Shown: positions 19,439 through 27,382 of the stretch, piece by piece
Position numbering within the stretch: position 1 is the first letter of the stretch
Layout of the letters: every line of letters begins with the position of its first letter
Assembly (NCBI RefSeq): GCF_015143595.1
Contig: NZ_WYEU01000003.1
Span: 372,001-436,000, forward strand
Origin: Sneathiella sp. P13V-1
GTDB lineage: Bacteria > Pseudomonadota > Alphaproteobacteria > Sneathiellales > Sneathiellaceae
Direction: 5' to 3'
Length of the DNA stretch: 64,000 nt
Made by a program: the position numbers and the translations under genes
Notes under the pieces: generated by a model
What the model was told of the DNA's origin: nothing
The model's input: the letters and a program-made list of their open reading frames with translations, nothing else
The model's database searches: none

Positions 19439-19480
19439 AACCCCTGCCGGACTTGAACCCTTCGGCAGGGGTTTTATTTT
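19439..19480 (+). terminator. intrinsic terminator after BMP importer operon
   Basis: An 11-base perfect stem (AACCCCTGCCG pairing with CGGCAGGGGTT, 19439-19449 and 19463-19473) is followed by TTATTTT. It ends the xdh/importer transcript, so the following adenine deaminase gene probably needs readthrough or its own promoter. Confidence 0.85.
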
Positions 19481-19500
19481 AAGTAAAGGGAGGAATGCAC

Positions 19501-20511
19501 ATGACTGATCTCACAGCATTTATTGAAGGCTTACCAAAAGTTGAACTGCATCTTCACATTGAAGGCAGCCTTGAGCCTGAACTCATGTTTGATCTGGCCA
19601 AACGCAACAATATTGATCTTCCCTTCAAATCCGTTGAAGAAGTTCGCGCCGCCTACGAGTTTACTGAGTTACAGGATTTTCTGGATATCTACTATCAAGG
19701 CATGGGCGTTCTGCAAACCGAGCAGGATTTCTACGATTTGACAGATGCGTATCTTAAAAAAATACACAGCCAGAATGTCATACACACCGAGATTTTCTTC
19801 GACCCGCAAGGGCATACCGAGCGTGGCGTTGCTTTTGAAACAGTCATTAACGGCATAACCCGCGCGCTTGATGATGGCTGCAAAAACTATGGCATTAGCA
19901 GTGAAGTCATCATGTGCTTTCTGCGGCACCTAAGTGAAGAGGACGCTCTTAAAACTCTTGAAGAGGCCCTCCCCTTTAAAGACCGGATTTTGGGTGTTGG
20001 CCTCGACTCCAGCGAACTTGGACACCCCCCTTCAAAATTCCAGCGTGTCTTCGCCAAAGCAAAAGCAGAAGGCTTGAAACTGGTTGCTCACGCAGGTGAA
20101 GAAGGCCCACCTGAATATGTGACAGAAGCCCTGGATCTCTTGAAGATTGATCGACTGGATCATGGCAATCGCAGTCTGGAGAATGAGGTGCTGACCAAGC
20201 GCCTCGCAGATATGGGCATTGCCCTGACGGTATGTCCGCTTTCCAATTATAAGCTGGCGGGGGTGACGGATATGACCAAACACCCACTCAAAACCATGCT
20301 GGACAAGAACCTGAACGCGACCATTAATTCAGATGATCCGGCCTATTTTGGGGGCTATATGACTGAAAATTATTTGGCCGTTTATGAGGCCCTTGACCTT
20401 AGCCGAGAAGAACTTGAAACTCTCGCCGAAAACGGAATTAACGCCAGCTTCTGTAGTGAGGCTCGTAAAACTGAGATGCGCAAACAGCTCAACTCATATG
20501 TGAGTCAATGA
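19501..20511 (+). CDS. adenine deaminase (adenosine-deaminase superfamily, Aah1/PA0148-like)
   Basis: Predicted to convert adenine to hypoxanthine, feeding xanthine dehydrogenase. The zinc site of the ADA superfamily is visible: HLH (H17, H19), H197 in [10 protein letters not shown] with the catalytic-type E200, RLDHGNR, and [11 protein letters not shown]. The surrounding sequence ([48 protein letters not shown]) resembles, from memory, the Pseudomonas/fungal adenine deaminases more than true adenosine deaminases. The ATG at 19501 is best placed relative to AAGGGAGGA; the ATG six bases upstream is too close. Its end overlaps the desulfurase start as ATGA. Confidence 0.85.
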   Translation: MTDLTAFIEGLPKVELHLHIEGSLEPELMFDLAKRNNIDLPFKSVEEVRAAYEFTELQDFLDIYYQGMGVLQTEQDFYDLTDAYLKKIHSQNVIHTEIFFDPQGHTERGVAFETVINGITRALDDGCKNYGISSEVIMCFLRHLSEEDALKTLEEALPFKDRILGVGLDSSELGHPPSKFQRVFAKAKAEGLKLVAHAGEEGPPEYVTEALDLLKIDRLDHGNRSLENEVLTKRLADMGIALTVCPLSNYKLAGVTDMTKHPLKTMLDKNLNATINSDDPAYFGGYMTENYLAVYEALDLSREELETLAENGINASFCSEARKTEMRKQLNSYVSQ

Positions 20512-21623
20512 CGCAGTATTCCGCTGACAATCCCCTGTTTCTGGATCACATGTCCACAACCCCTGTTGCACCTCAAGTGCAACAGGTTATGGCGGACTGT
20601 CTGAACAAACCTCATGCGCCCCCTAAATCAAAGCGCCTGATTACCCAGGCGCAAAGCTCAGTTGCGGATCTGATCGGCGCCAAATCCGACGAGATTATTT
20701 TCACCTCAGGGGCGACAGAAGCAAATAACCTGGCGATCTTGGGTAGCTGCTCCGGACAAACGCCAAAAACAATCCTGACCACAGCTATTGAGCACAGTTC
20801 AGTCCTTGCCCCTATAAGGCAGCTAGAGAAATCCGGTTTCAATATTGAATTCCTGAGATTGAACTCAAACGGCACGGTCGACCTAGACGCATTGGCAACA
20901 AAGTTGAAGCAACCGAATGTGGCTCTCATATCCATTCAAGGGGCTAATAACGAACTTCCCATCAGGCAACCGATTGAACACATCGCCCAGATGACCAAAA
21001 AAGCAGGTTCCCTTTTTCACGTGGATGCCTCCCAATCCATAATTGGCCAGCATTTAGACGTCAGTCAATTTCCTGTTGATATGGTCAGCTTGTCTTCACA
21101 GAAGATCTATGGCCCACAAGGTATTGGCGCGCTGTTTGTAAGACGAAATGTAAATCTTCGTCCTTTGATGTTCGGCGGGGAACAACAATATGGATTGCGC
21201 CCGGGAACAATGCCTTTGTTTCTGATATTGGGGTTTGCAAAGGCTTGTGAGCTCGCAAAAGAAAACGCGCTGTCCGACAAAGCCCATCTCAATATGTTGA
21301 AAGAAGAGTTTGTCACAATTTTGAGTAAGACAACAAATCGCTTCGCACTACATTCCGGTAGTCCCAACTCCGGGAACCCCTCCTTAATCAGCATTCATAT
21401 GGATGGCGTTCAAGCAGAAGAGATATTGGATCGCCTGCCGGAGCTTACCATATCTACAGGCGCCGCGTGTGAACGTGAACAGGGACGCCCCTCTCACGTT
21501 CTTAACGCTCTCGGCTACGATGCAATCATCGCCGCAGAGACACTCCGCATCGGCATGGGGCGTTATGTCACAAGGCAGGACGCCCATTACGCTGCTAATA
21601 TGATTGCCAGCTTATTGAAGTGA
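20508..21623 (+). CDS. NifS/IscS-like cysteine desulfurase, probably for XDH cofactor sulfuration
   Basis: PLP enzyme of 371 aa that takes sulfur from L-cysteine as a persulfide. Key residues are visible: H96 (TAIEHSSV), D173 (HVDASQS), PLP lysine K199 ([10 protein letters not shown]), [12 protein letters not shown] (223-233) and the persulfide cysteine C321 in [11 protein letters not shown]. It overlaps the adenine deaminase stop by four bases, and no isc/suf assembly gene surrounds it. In Rhodobacter capsulatus a dedicated desulfurase (NifS4) sulfurates XdhC-bound Moco for xanthine dehydrogenase. I infer the same job here. General Fe-S assembly is the alternative. Confidence 0.85.
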   Translation: MTQYSADNPLFLDHMSTTPVAPQVQQVMADCLNKPHAPPKSKRLITQAQSSVADLIGAKSDEIIFTSGATEANNLAILGSCSGQTPKTILTTAIEHSSVLAPIRQLEKSGFNIEFLRLNSNGTVDLDALATKLKQPNVALISIQGANNELPIRQPIEHIAQMTKKAGSLFHVDASQSIIGQHLDVSQFPVDMVSLSSQKIYGPQGIGALFVRRNVNLRPLMFGGEQQYGLRPGTMPLFLILGFAKACELAKENALSDKAHLNMLKEEFVTILSKTTNRFALHSGSPNSGNPSLISIHMDGVQAEEILDRLPELTISTGAACEREQGRPSHVLNALGYDAIIAAETLRIGMGRYVTRQDAHYAANMIASLLK

Positions 21624-21636
21624 TGGATGGAAAGTA

Positions 21637-22074
21637 ATGTATCCCCGTGACCCAGAAACCGGGCGTTTGATCCGCCCGATCAGAATTCCCAATGACCAAA
21701 TTGTCACCATGGTAGATCGGTTCTATGAGAAGGTGCGGGCGCATTCCGAACTTGGCCCCATTTTCAATAACACCATTGGGGACAAATGGGACCATCATTT
21801 GCCTAAGATGTATAGCTTCTGGTCCTCTGTGCTAAATAGCAGCGGTACTTACTCGGGCAATCCAATGGCAGCCCATATTACTTTGAAAGAAAAGGTCGTC
21901 CCCCCGAACTTCGGGCAATGGCTGACCCTCTTCAAAGAAACATTGGATGAATTGTTCGTCCCTGAGGATGTAGAGTTCATCTATGGCAAGGCATCAAATA
22001 TCGCCCAAAGCCTCTCCCTTGGCATGTTCTACAATCCCGCCAGCCCGCATCATATTCCACCGGAAGCTTCCTGA
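21637..22074 (+). CDS. group III truncated haemoglobin
   Basis: 145-aa 2-on-2 globin of the trHbIII group. Group-typical features are FYEKVRAHSELGPIFNN, DKWDHHLPKMYSFWSSVL and a proximal-histidine candidate H80 (MAAHITL, aligned from memory with the F8 His of Campylobacter Ctb), then WLTLFKETLDELF. It probably binds O2 or NO with cytoplasmic haem. It starts 14 bases after the desulfurase gene, so it is likely the last cistron of the adenine deaminase-desulfurase unit, and its last 25 bases overlap the end of the convergent LysR gene. A role in oxygen or NO chemistry around xanthine or urate oxidation is only a guess. Confidence 0.9.
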   Translation: MYPRDPETGRLIRPIRIPNDQIVTMVDRFYEKVRAHSELGPIFNNTIGDKWDHHLPKMYSFWSSVLNSSGTYSGNPMAAHITLKEKVVPPNFGQWLTLFKETLDELFVPEDVEFIYGKASNIAQSLSLGMFYNPASPHHIPPEAS

Positions 22075-22970
22075 AAAATCGGATCATTCTGAAAATGTTT
22101 TTTCAGATGATCCAGTGTCACTCGAACCTTCGGCGGCGTAATATGACCTTGTGGATAGAGTGCTGAGATGGCCACATTCTTTGGATGTAACTCTGGCAAC
22201 ACATGGACAAGTTTTCCTGATCTCAGCTCGCTCTGAATCTCCCAGACTGACTTTAGGGCAATTCCCTGTCCCTCCAGCGCCCATTGCCTAAGCACGTCTC
22301 CATTATTGCTATCCAGACTGCCTTTGACACTAAACTTTTGGACCTTTTCTTCACCTTCAAAGATCCATTGGAATTGAGTTGAGCCAGGAAAGCGCAAGAG
22401 CAAGCAACTATGCTCAAGCAAATCTTCCGATTTCTGAGGCGTGCCATATTGTTTTAGATATTCAGGAGACGCACATAAAATCCTTGGGCAGTTGGCTAGA
22501 TGAATGGATTTTAACGAGCTATCTTTGAGCGGGGCGATCCGAACGGCGATATCAACACCTTCGCCGACGATATCTACAATCTCATCTGTCAGCGACAAGC
22601 GTATTTCCAATTCTGGATATAGCGCCTGAAGTGCGGGCAAGATTGGCGCAACATGACGGCGCCCCAACACGGTTGGAGCCGTAATCTTGACAGAACCAGA
22701 AGGATTTAATCTCCGGGACGATAGGTGCGTTTCCGCCGCCTCCACCTGACGAAGAATGCTTTTGCACTCCTCATAATACTGAAGTGCTTCATCTGTTGGC
22801 GTAACTTGACGCGTGGTGCGATTAAGAAGGCGCACACCCAGATGCTTTTCCAAATTTGCAACTCGGGCGCTCACAACAGCTGTGGTAAGTCGCAGTTCCC
22901 TGCCCGCTTTTGAAAACCCGTTATGTTCAACAACAGCTACAAAAGCTGTCATATCTTTGAAACTTGCCAT
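22050..22970 (-). CDS. LysR-family transcriptional regulator next to puuD
   Basis: 306-aa LysR protein: N-terminal winged HTH (about residues 3-62, FSKAGRELRLTTAVVSARVANLEKHLGVRLLNRTTR) and a C-terminal periplasmic-binding-like effector domain (about 90-300). It is divergent from puuD over a 119-base gap, the classic LysR-target arrangement, so urate hydroxylase is the most likely target and a purine intermediate the likely co-inducer. The 3' end overlaps the truncated-haemoglobin gene on the other strand by 25 bases. Confidence 0.92.
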   Translation of the reverse strand: MASFKDMTAFVAVVEHNGFSKAGRELRLTTAVVSARVANLEKHLGVRLLNRTTRQVTPTDEALQYYEECKSILRQVEAAETHLSSRRLNPSGSVKITAPTVLGRRHVAPILPALQALYPELEIRLSLTDEIVDIVGEGVDIAVRIAPLKDSSLKSIHLANCPRILCASPEYLKQYGTPQKSEDLLEHSCLLLRFPGSTQFQWIFEGEEKVQKFSVKGSLDSNNGDVLRQWALEGQGIALKSVWEIQSELRSGKLVHVLPELHPKNVAISALYPQGHITPPKVRVTLDHLKKHFQNDPIFQEASGGI

Positions 22971-23089
22971 TTTATTATCAAAATATTTTTGAAAGTGTGT
23001 TCTTTTTATATATCTTTTTCACAAGAATAAAATCCCGTAAACTGCGAAATTCCAATTTTGGGAGAGTGAGAGGTTAAGGAGCGGGGAAG

Positions 23090-24292
23090 ATGGGCTTTGA
23101 TTTTATGGAATGGCTTCAGCTGGGAATACGTTGGATCCATATCATTACAGGCATCGCATGGATTGGTGCGTCTTTTTACTTTATTTGGCTGGATATGAAT
23201 CTGGTGCCACCGAAACAAGGTGGTCAGAAAGATAAAGACGGTGTGGGTGGTGAACTTTGGGCCATCCATGGTGGCGGTTTTTATGAAGTTCAAAAATATC
23301 GCGTTGCCCCTCCCGCTTTCCCCGATCATCTGCATTGGTTCAAATACGAGGCCTATTTCACCTGGATCAGCGGCTTTGCGCTGCTTGCCGTTCTCTATTA
23401 TTTTGGGGCGGAAATTTACCTGATCGATAAATCCGTTGCAGATATTTCAACGGATACTGCAATCCTGATCGGCATTGGCTCGCTTGTTGGTGGCTGGGTG
23501 GTCTATGACCTCCTCTGCAGAACCCCATTGATCAAGCACCAAGGGGTATTTGGCCTTGTTCTGTTCGTGTTGCTGACTTTGGCGGCATGGGGATTGTCTC
23601 ACGTCTTCAGCGGACGAGGCGCCTATATTCATGTCGGTGCCATTATTGGCACGATTATGGCCGCCAATGTGTTGATGATTATTATGCCGGGCCAACGTGC
23701 TTTGGTGTCCGCTGTTGAAAAAGGGGAGCAGCCAGATCCGGCACCGGGCATTAAGGCCAAGCAGCGCTCTTTGCATAATAACTACTTCACTCTTCCTGTT
23801 CTGTTTATCATGATCAGCAACCACTATCCTGGCACCTTTGGTCATGAGTACGGATGGCTGGTATTAGCGGGCCTTGCCCTTGTCGGCATTCTGGTCCGTC
23901 ACTTCTTCAATATGAAAAACCAAGGCCGTGCGAAACAAGGGTTTGTGCTTCTCCCCATCTCTTTTGTCCTGTTCTTCGTCATCGCCTATATGGCAAGTCC
24001 AAACAAGGAAGTTGACACATCAGGACCAAAAGTTGGCTTCAATCAAGTCTTTCAAATCATGCAGGATAGATGTGTAAGTTGTCATTCAGCCAATCCCAGC
24101 AATGAAGATTTCCGCCCTGCCCCTAAAGGGGTGAAACTGGATACGGCTGAGGAAATCTTGAGAGAGGTAAGACGTATTAGGCAGCAGGTTGTGGATACCG
24201 ATGCCATGCCACTTGGCAATATTACCGAGATGACCGAAGAAGAAAGAAAACTTCTAGGTCAATGGATCGCTCAAGGCGCTGGTAAAGACTAA
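23090..24292 (+). CDS. puuD: urate hydroxylase PuuD (membrane, cytochrome c-tailed)
   Basis: Oxidises urate to 5-hydroxyisourate in place of the soluble uricase. The 400-aa protein has an N-terminal membrane domain (formerly DUF989) of about eight helices with characteristic WIHIITGIAWIGASFYFIWLD, AIHGGGFYEVQKY and LHWFKYEAYFTWISGF. The C-terminal cytochrome c domain (about residues 315-400) has a CVSCH haem site at C328, C331, H332 and a methionine ligand candidate in DAMPLGN. Electrons would enter the respiratory chain and no hydrogen peroxide would form. AAGGAG lies before the ATG. It is transcribed alone, divergent from LysR and followed by a terminator. Confidence 0.95.
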   Translation: MGFDFMEWLQLGIRWIHIITGIAWIGASFYFIWLDMNLVPPKQGGQKDKDGVGGELWAIHGGGFYEVQKYRVAPPAFPDHLHWFKYEAYFTWISGFALLAVLYYFGAEIYLIDKSVADISTDTAILIGIGSLVGGWVVYDLLCRTPLIKHQGVFGLVLFVLLTLAAWGLSHVFSGRGAYIHVGAIIGTIMAANVLMIIMPGQRALVSAVEKGEQPDPAPGIKAKQRSLHNNYFTLPVLFIMISNHYPGTFGHEYGWLVLAGLALVGILVRHFFNMKNQGRAKQGFVLLPISFVLFFVIAYMASPNKEVDTSGPKVGFNQVFQIMQDRCVSCHSANPSNEDFRPAPKGVKLDTAEEILREVRRIRQQVVDTDAMPLGNITEMTEEERKLLGQWIAQGAGKD

Positions 24293-24300
24293 CATCAAAT

Positions 24301-24334
24301 CAAGGGCCGCTATACAACCAGCGGCCCTTGTTCT
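24301..24334 (+). terminator. terminator after puuD
   Basis: A perfect 10-base stem (CAAGGGCCGC with GCGGCCCTTG, 24301-24310 and 24321-24330) with a 10-base loop follows the puuD stop by eight bases. The T tract is short (TTCT), so termination may be partial. Confidence 0.7.
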
Positions 24335-24345
24335 ATAAGCCTGAT

Positions 24346-25377
24346 ATGGAAAATGATTTAAAATTAATGCAGGCGATAGGCGGGGCGGGGCATGGCGGCG
24401 CTGAGAACTTCTTTGTAAATCTCACTCTCGCCTTTGAACGCAATCAACTTAGCCAGAAAGTAGTGACACGCCCTAACGAGGTCCGAGATAGGTTGCTAGC
24501 AGAGGGCAACGTAGATGTTCACCACGCCAAATTTGGCGGGATGCTTGATTTTAGCACAAAAAGAACGCTTCAAAAAATCGCCGATGATTATCAGCCTGAC
24601 ATTTTCCTGAGCTGGATGAGCCGTGCAGCCTCCCTCACTCCAAAAGGCCCTTTTCCCAAGGTCGCGCGGATGGGGGGATATTACAAGCTCAAGTATTTTC
24701 AAAAATGCGACCATATGGTGGGGATAACTCAGCATCTATGCGATTATATGGTCGAGCAGGGCTGGCCCGCAGATAAAGTTCATTATATCCCCAATTTTAT
24801 CAACTGGTCTCCTTCCCCTGCGATCAGCCGCGCCGAATTTGATACTCCAAACGATGTTCCGCTTCTCTTATGCCTTGGCAGACTTCATCAGGTAAAGGGT
24901 CTGGACACTGCCATTCGTGCCCTTGCAAAGGTTCCGGACGCCCACCTCTGGATAGCAGGTGATGGCCCTTTAAAAGAGGAACTCAAGAAGCTCTCAGAAG
25001 ATCTATCCCTTACTAATCGTATTCGCTTCCTTGGGTGGCGCACTGATAAAGAAGCATTACTTGCAACTGCTGACATTGTGGTTTTCCCGTCCCGGCAGGA
25101 AGGGTTTGGGAACGTCATCCTGGAAGCCTGGGCTTCGAAAACACCAATGGTTGCAACCGCTGCCCAAGGGCCCGCGGCTTACATCAAACAAGGCGAAACC
25201 GGTATGATCGGTGAAATTGATAACGTGAAGGAACTGGCGACAAACCTGACTGCTGTCATCGAGTCACCGGCTCTTCGTCAGCGGATCATTGAAAATGGTC
25301 ACGCATCCTATTTACAGGATTTCACTGAATCCGCGGCACTTAGAAACTGGAAGGATTTTTTTCTCTCAATTTTATAA
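24346..25377 (+). CDS. GT4-like glycosyltransferase
   Basis: 343-aa GT-B fold glycosyltransferase of the family 1/4 type. The donor-binding C-terminal domain has LCLGRLHQVKGLDTAIRAL and the EX7E motif in SRQEGFGNVILEAW. The N-terminal acceptor domain begins MQAIGGAGHGGAENFF. Likely cytoplasmic, transferring a sugar to lipopolysaccharide, capsule or a lipid; neither donor nor acceptor can be inferred. It stands alone: the nearest genes are not cell-envelope genes. An earlier TTG would lie inside the puuD terminator, so I use the ATG at 24346; the ribosome site is weak. Confidence 0.85.
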   Translation: MENDLKLMQAIGGAGHGGAENFFVNLTLAFERNQLSQKVVTRPNEVRDRLLAEGNVDVHHAKFGGMLDFSTKRTLQKIADDYQPDIFLSWMSRAASLTPKGPFPKVARMGGYYKLKYFQKCDHMVGITQHLCDYMVEQGWPADKVHYIPNFINWSPSPAISRAEFDTPNDVPLLLCLGRLHQVKGLDTAIRALAKVPDAHLWIAGDGPLKEELKKLSEDLSLTNRIRFLGWRTDKEALLATADIVVFPSRQEGFGNVILEAWASKTPMVATAAQGPAAYIKQGETGMIGEIDNVKELATNLTAVIESPALRQRIIENGHASYLQDFTESAALRNWKDFFLSIL

Positions 25378-25469
25378 AAAATTCCAAATAAATTAATTAA
25401 CTTATATGAAAGCAAATTAATGTTAGATGGTACTTTCAGAACGTATTGAAGTCGTGAAACAAGTACCTT

Positions 25470-27377
25470 ATGAAGAAAACCTTCGGTAAAAGCATCGCTT
25501 TTAAACAAGCAAAAACCGCCGCAATTGCTGCCGTTCTGGTGGGGTTTATTTTCAGCGCAGCGCAGCTTGCCTACGACTATGCCACTGAAAAAGAAGACAA
25601 TCGTAAAACAGCTAATCACATCCTGAATACCATGCGTGGCCCTGCAAGTGAAGCAGCCTACAATCTTAGCAGCGAACTCGCTGAAAAAGTTCTGGATGGA
25701 ATGATGGAAAATCCCCAGGTGCAGTCTGCGGCTATTTACGCCAAATTCGGCTTTAACACGCAGGAAACCCTCGCAACCAGAACCCGAGATCAATCCAACG
25801 AAGCAATTTCTGCGCTCGCCAGCCTTGTCGCTCCTCAGGAAGAAAACTACCATATCGAATTAGTAGAAACATCCACTAATCAACTTATTGGCTCCATGCA
25901 GTTAAAAATGGATCCAAACGTTCTCGCTGCTACATTTCTTGACCGGGCAACAGTGGTTTTTCTGGCGGGTTTCTTAAGAAACATCTTCCTGACTTTTGTG
26001 CTGGTTTTTGTCTTTTATCGAACACTTACGAAACCCATATCTACAATTGCCAAAAAGATTGAAAGAATTAATGCGAACGCGCCGGACCTCAGCAAACTTG
26101 AAATACTGGGAGCCCATAAAGATGACGAACTCGGGCTTTTAGTGGAAGGGTTCAATCGCGCCCTTGAACTTCTCGGAGACAACCTCAAACGCAGGAGAGC
26201 TGCAGAATCTGAAATAAGGGATAACATGTATCTTTTTAGAGCGTTGGCACGGAGTAGCTCTGATATTTTCTGGAGTACGGACGCCGGTCTCAAAGTCAGT
26301 CTCTTGTCTCTTGAAGCAGAAACTCAGTCCCTCAACAAAGATCTCGGCATCCAAGGCCGGCATCTATTTGATTTTCTTACAGAGTTTTCGGCAGATGATA
26401 ATTTGTCTACCCTGAAGAAAATCGCAACGGATCGTCAGGATTTCAGGGGAATTCAAATAAAGCTCGATATAGACGGAGAGCCTGCATACTTCTCCTTTCA
26501 TGGCAGCGTGAAATTGGGGCCAAACAACGAATTTCAAGGATACTTGGGGACTGCAATTGATATAACCGAAGCAATCCACAAAGACCAAGAAATCGCTGCC
26601 GCACTTGAGCAACTTCGTCAAGCTCAGAAGATGGAGGCTGTGGGTCAGCTTACCGGAGGCGTTGCGCATGATTTCAACAACCTCCTTGCGGTTATCATCG
26701 GAAATCTGGAAATCGTCAGCGATAGCTTGGAAGATCAACCCGAACTAAAAATGATGCTTGAGAAAGCCATCATGTCCGGTGAAAAAGGAGCCCAACTAAC
26801 ACAACAGTTACTCGCCTTTTCCAGAAAGCAGGAATTGAAGCCCAGGGACGTCTTTATCAATGAGCATGTGAGCAATGTTGCTGACATGCTCGAGCGAATT
26901 CTGACAAGTGAAATTGTATTTACACTGGATTTGGATGATCATCTTTCAAAATGCTATATTGATGCAGCACAGTTTGAAAATGCCCTGCTCAACCTTTCGA
27001 TCAATGCCCGTGACGCGATGCCCGGTGGTGGAGAACTTACCATTAGAACGCGCGCGCACAATCAAAACACACCAGTTACTCTGGGCACTAGTGAACTGCA
27101 GGAGGGCGAGTATATCAAAGTCAGTGTCATTGACAGAGGCGAAGGTATGACTGAAGACGTCCGCAGCAAAGCGATGGAGCCGTTCTTTACAACCAAGGAT
27201 GTTGGAAAAGGAAGCGGGATGGGGCTTGCTATGGTATATGGTTTTATTGGACAATCGAAAGGTGCCATGAACATAATCAGCCAGATCGGCGAAGGTACGA
27301 GAATTGATTTATACCTTCCGTGCAGTTTGGAAAAGTCAAGTGAGGGACAAAAGCAGAAGTCTCTTCAAGAGAGTTGA
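25470..27377 (+). CDS. membrane sensor histidine kinase (HAMP-PAS-HisKA-HATPase)
   Basis: 635-aa kinase. TM1 is at about residues 16-36 and TM2 at about 165-185, enclosing a 130-residue extracytoplasmic sensor. A HAMP region follows (about 186-240), then a PAS domain (about 255-370), a HisKA domain with phospho-acceptor H400 in GGVAHDFNNLL, and an HATPase domain (about 500-620; N-box LSINARDAMPGGG, DRGEGMT, GKGSGMGLAMVYG). The HDFNN type of H-box is typical of hybrid kinases, but no receiver domain is attached. It is followed after five bases by a second kinase with a near-identical catalytic part, suggesting duplication. No response regulator is adjacent. Confidence 0.93.
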   Translation: MKKTFGKSIAFKQAKTAAIAAVLVGFIFSAAQLAYDYATEKEDNRKTANHILNTMRGPASEAAYNLSSELAEKVLDGMMENPQVQSAAIYAKFGFNTQETLATRTRDQSNEAISALASLVAPQEENYHIELVETSTNQLIGSMQLKMDPNVLAATFLDRATVVFLAGFLRNIFLTFVLVFVFYRTLTKPISTIAKKIERINANAPDLSKLEILGAHKDDELGLLVEGFNRALELLGDNLKRRRAAESEIRDNMYLFRALARSSSDIFWSTDAGLKVSLLSLEAETQSLNKDLGIQGRHLFDFLTEFSADDNLSTLKKIATDRQDFRGIQIKLDIDGEPAYFSFHGSVKLGPNNEFQGYLGTAIDITEAIHKDQEIAAALEQLRQAQKMEAVGQLTGGVAHDFNNLLAVIIGNLEIVSDSLEDQPELKMMLEKAIMSGEKGAQLTQQLLAFSRKQELKPRDVFINEHVSNVADMLERILTSEIVFTLDLDDHLSKCYIDAAQFENALLNLSINARDAMPGGGELTIRTRAHNQNTPVTLGTSELQEGEYIKVSVIDRGEGMTEDVRSKAMEPFFTTKDVGKGSGMGLAMVYGFIGQSKGAMNIISQIGEGTRIDLYLPCSLEKSSEGQKQKSLQES

Positions 27378-27382
27378 GTTGA

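Noticed and set aside
20508-21623. Reading the desulfurase as housekeeping IscS
   Set aside because: No iscU, iscA, iscR or suf genes adjoin it and it overlaps a purine gene, so a dedicated XDH role is preferred; not excluded.
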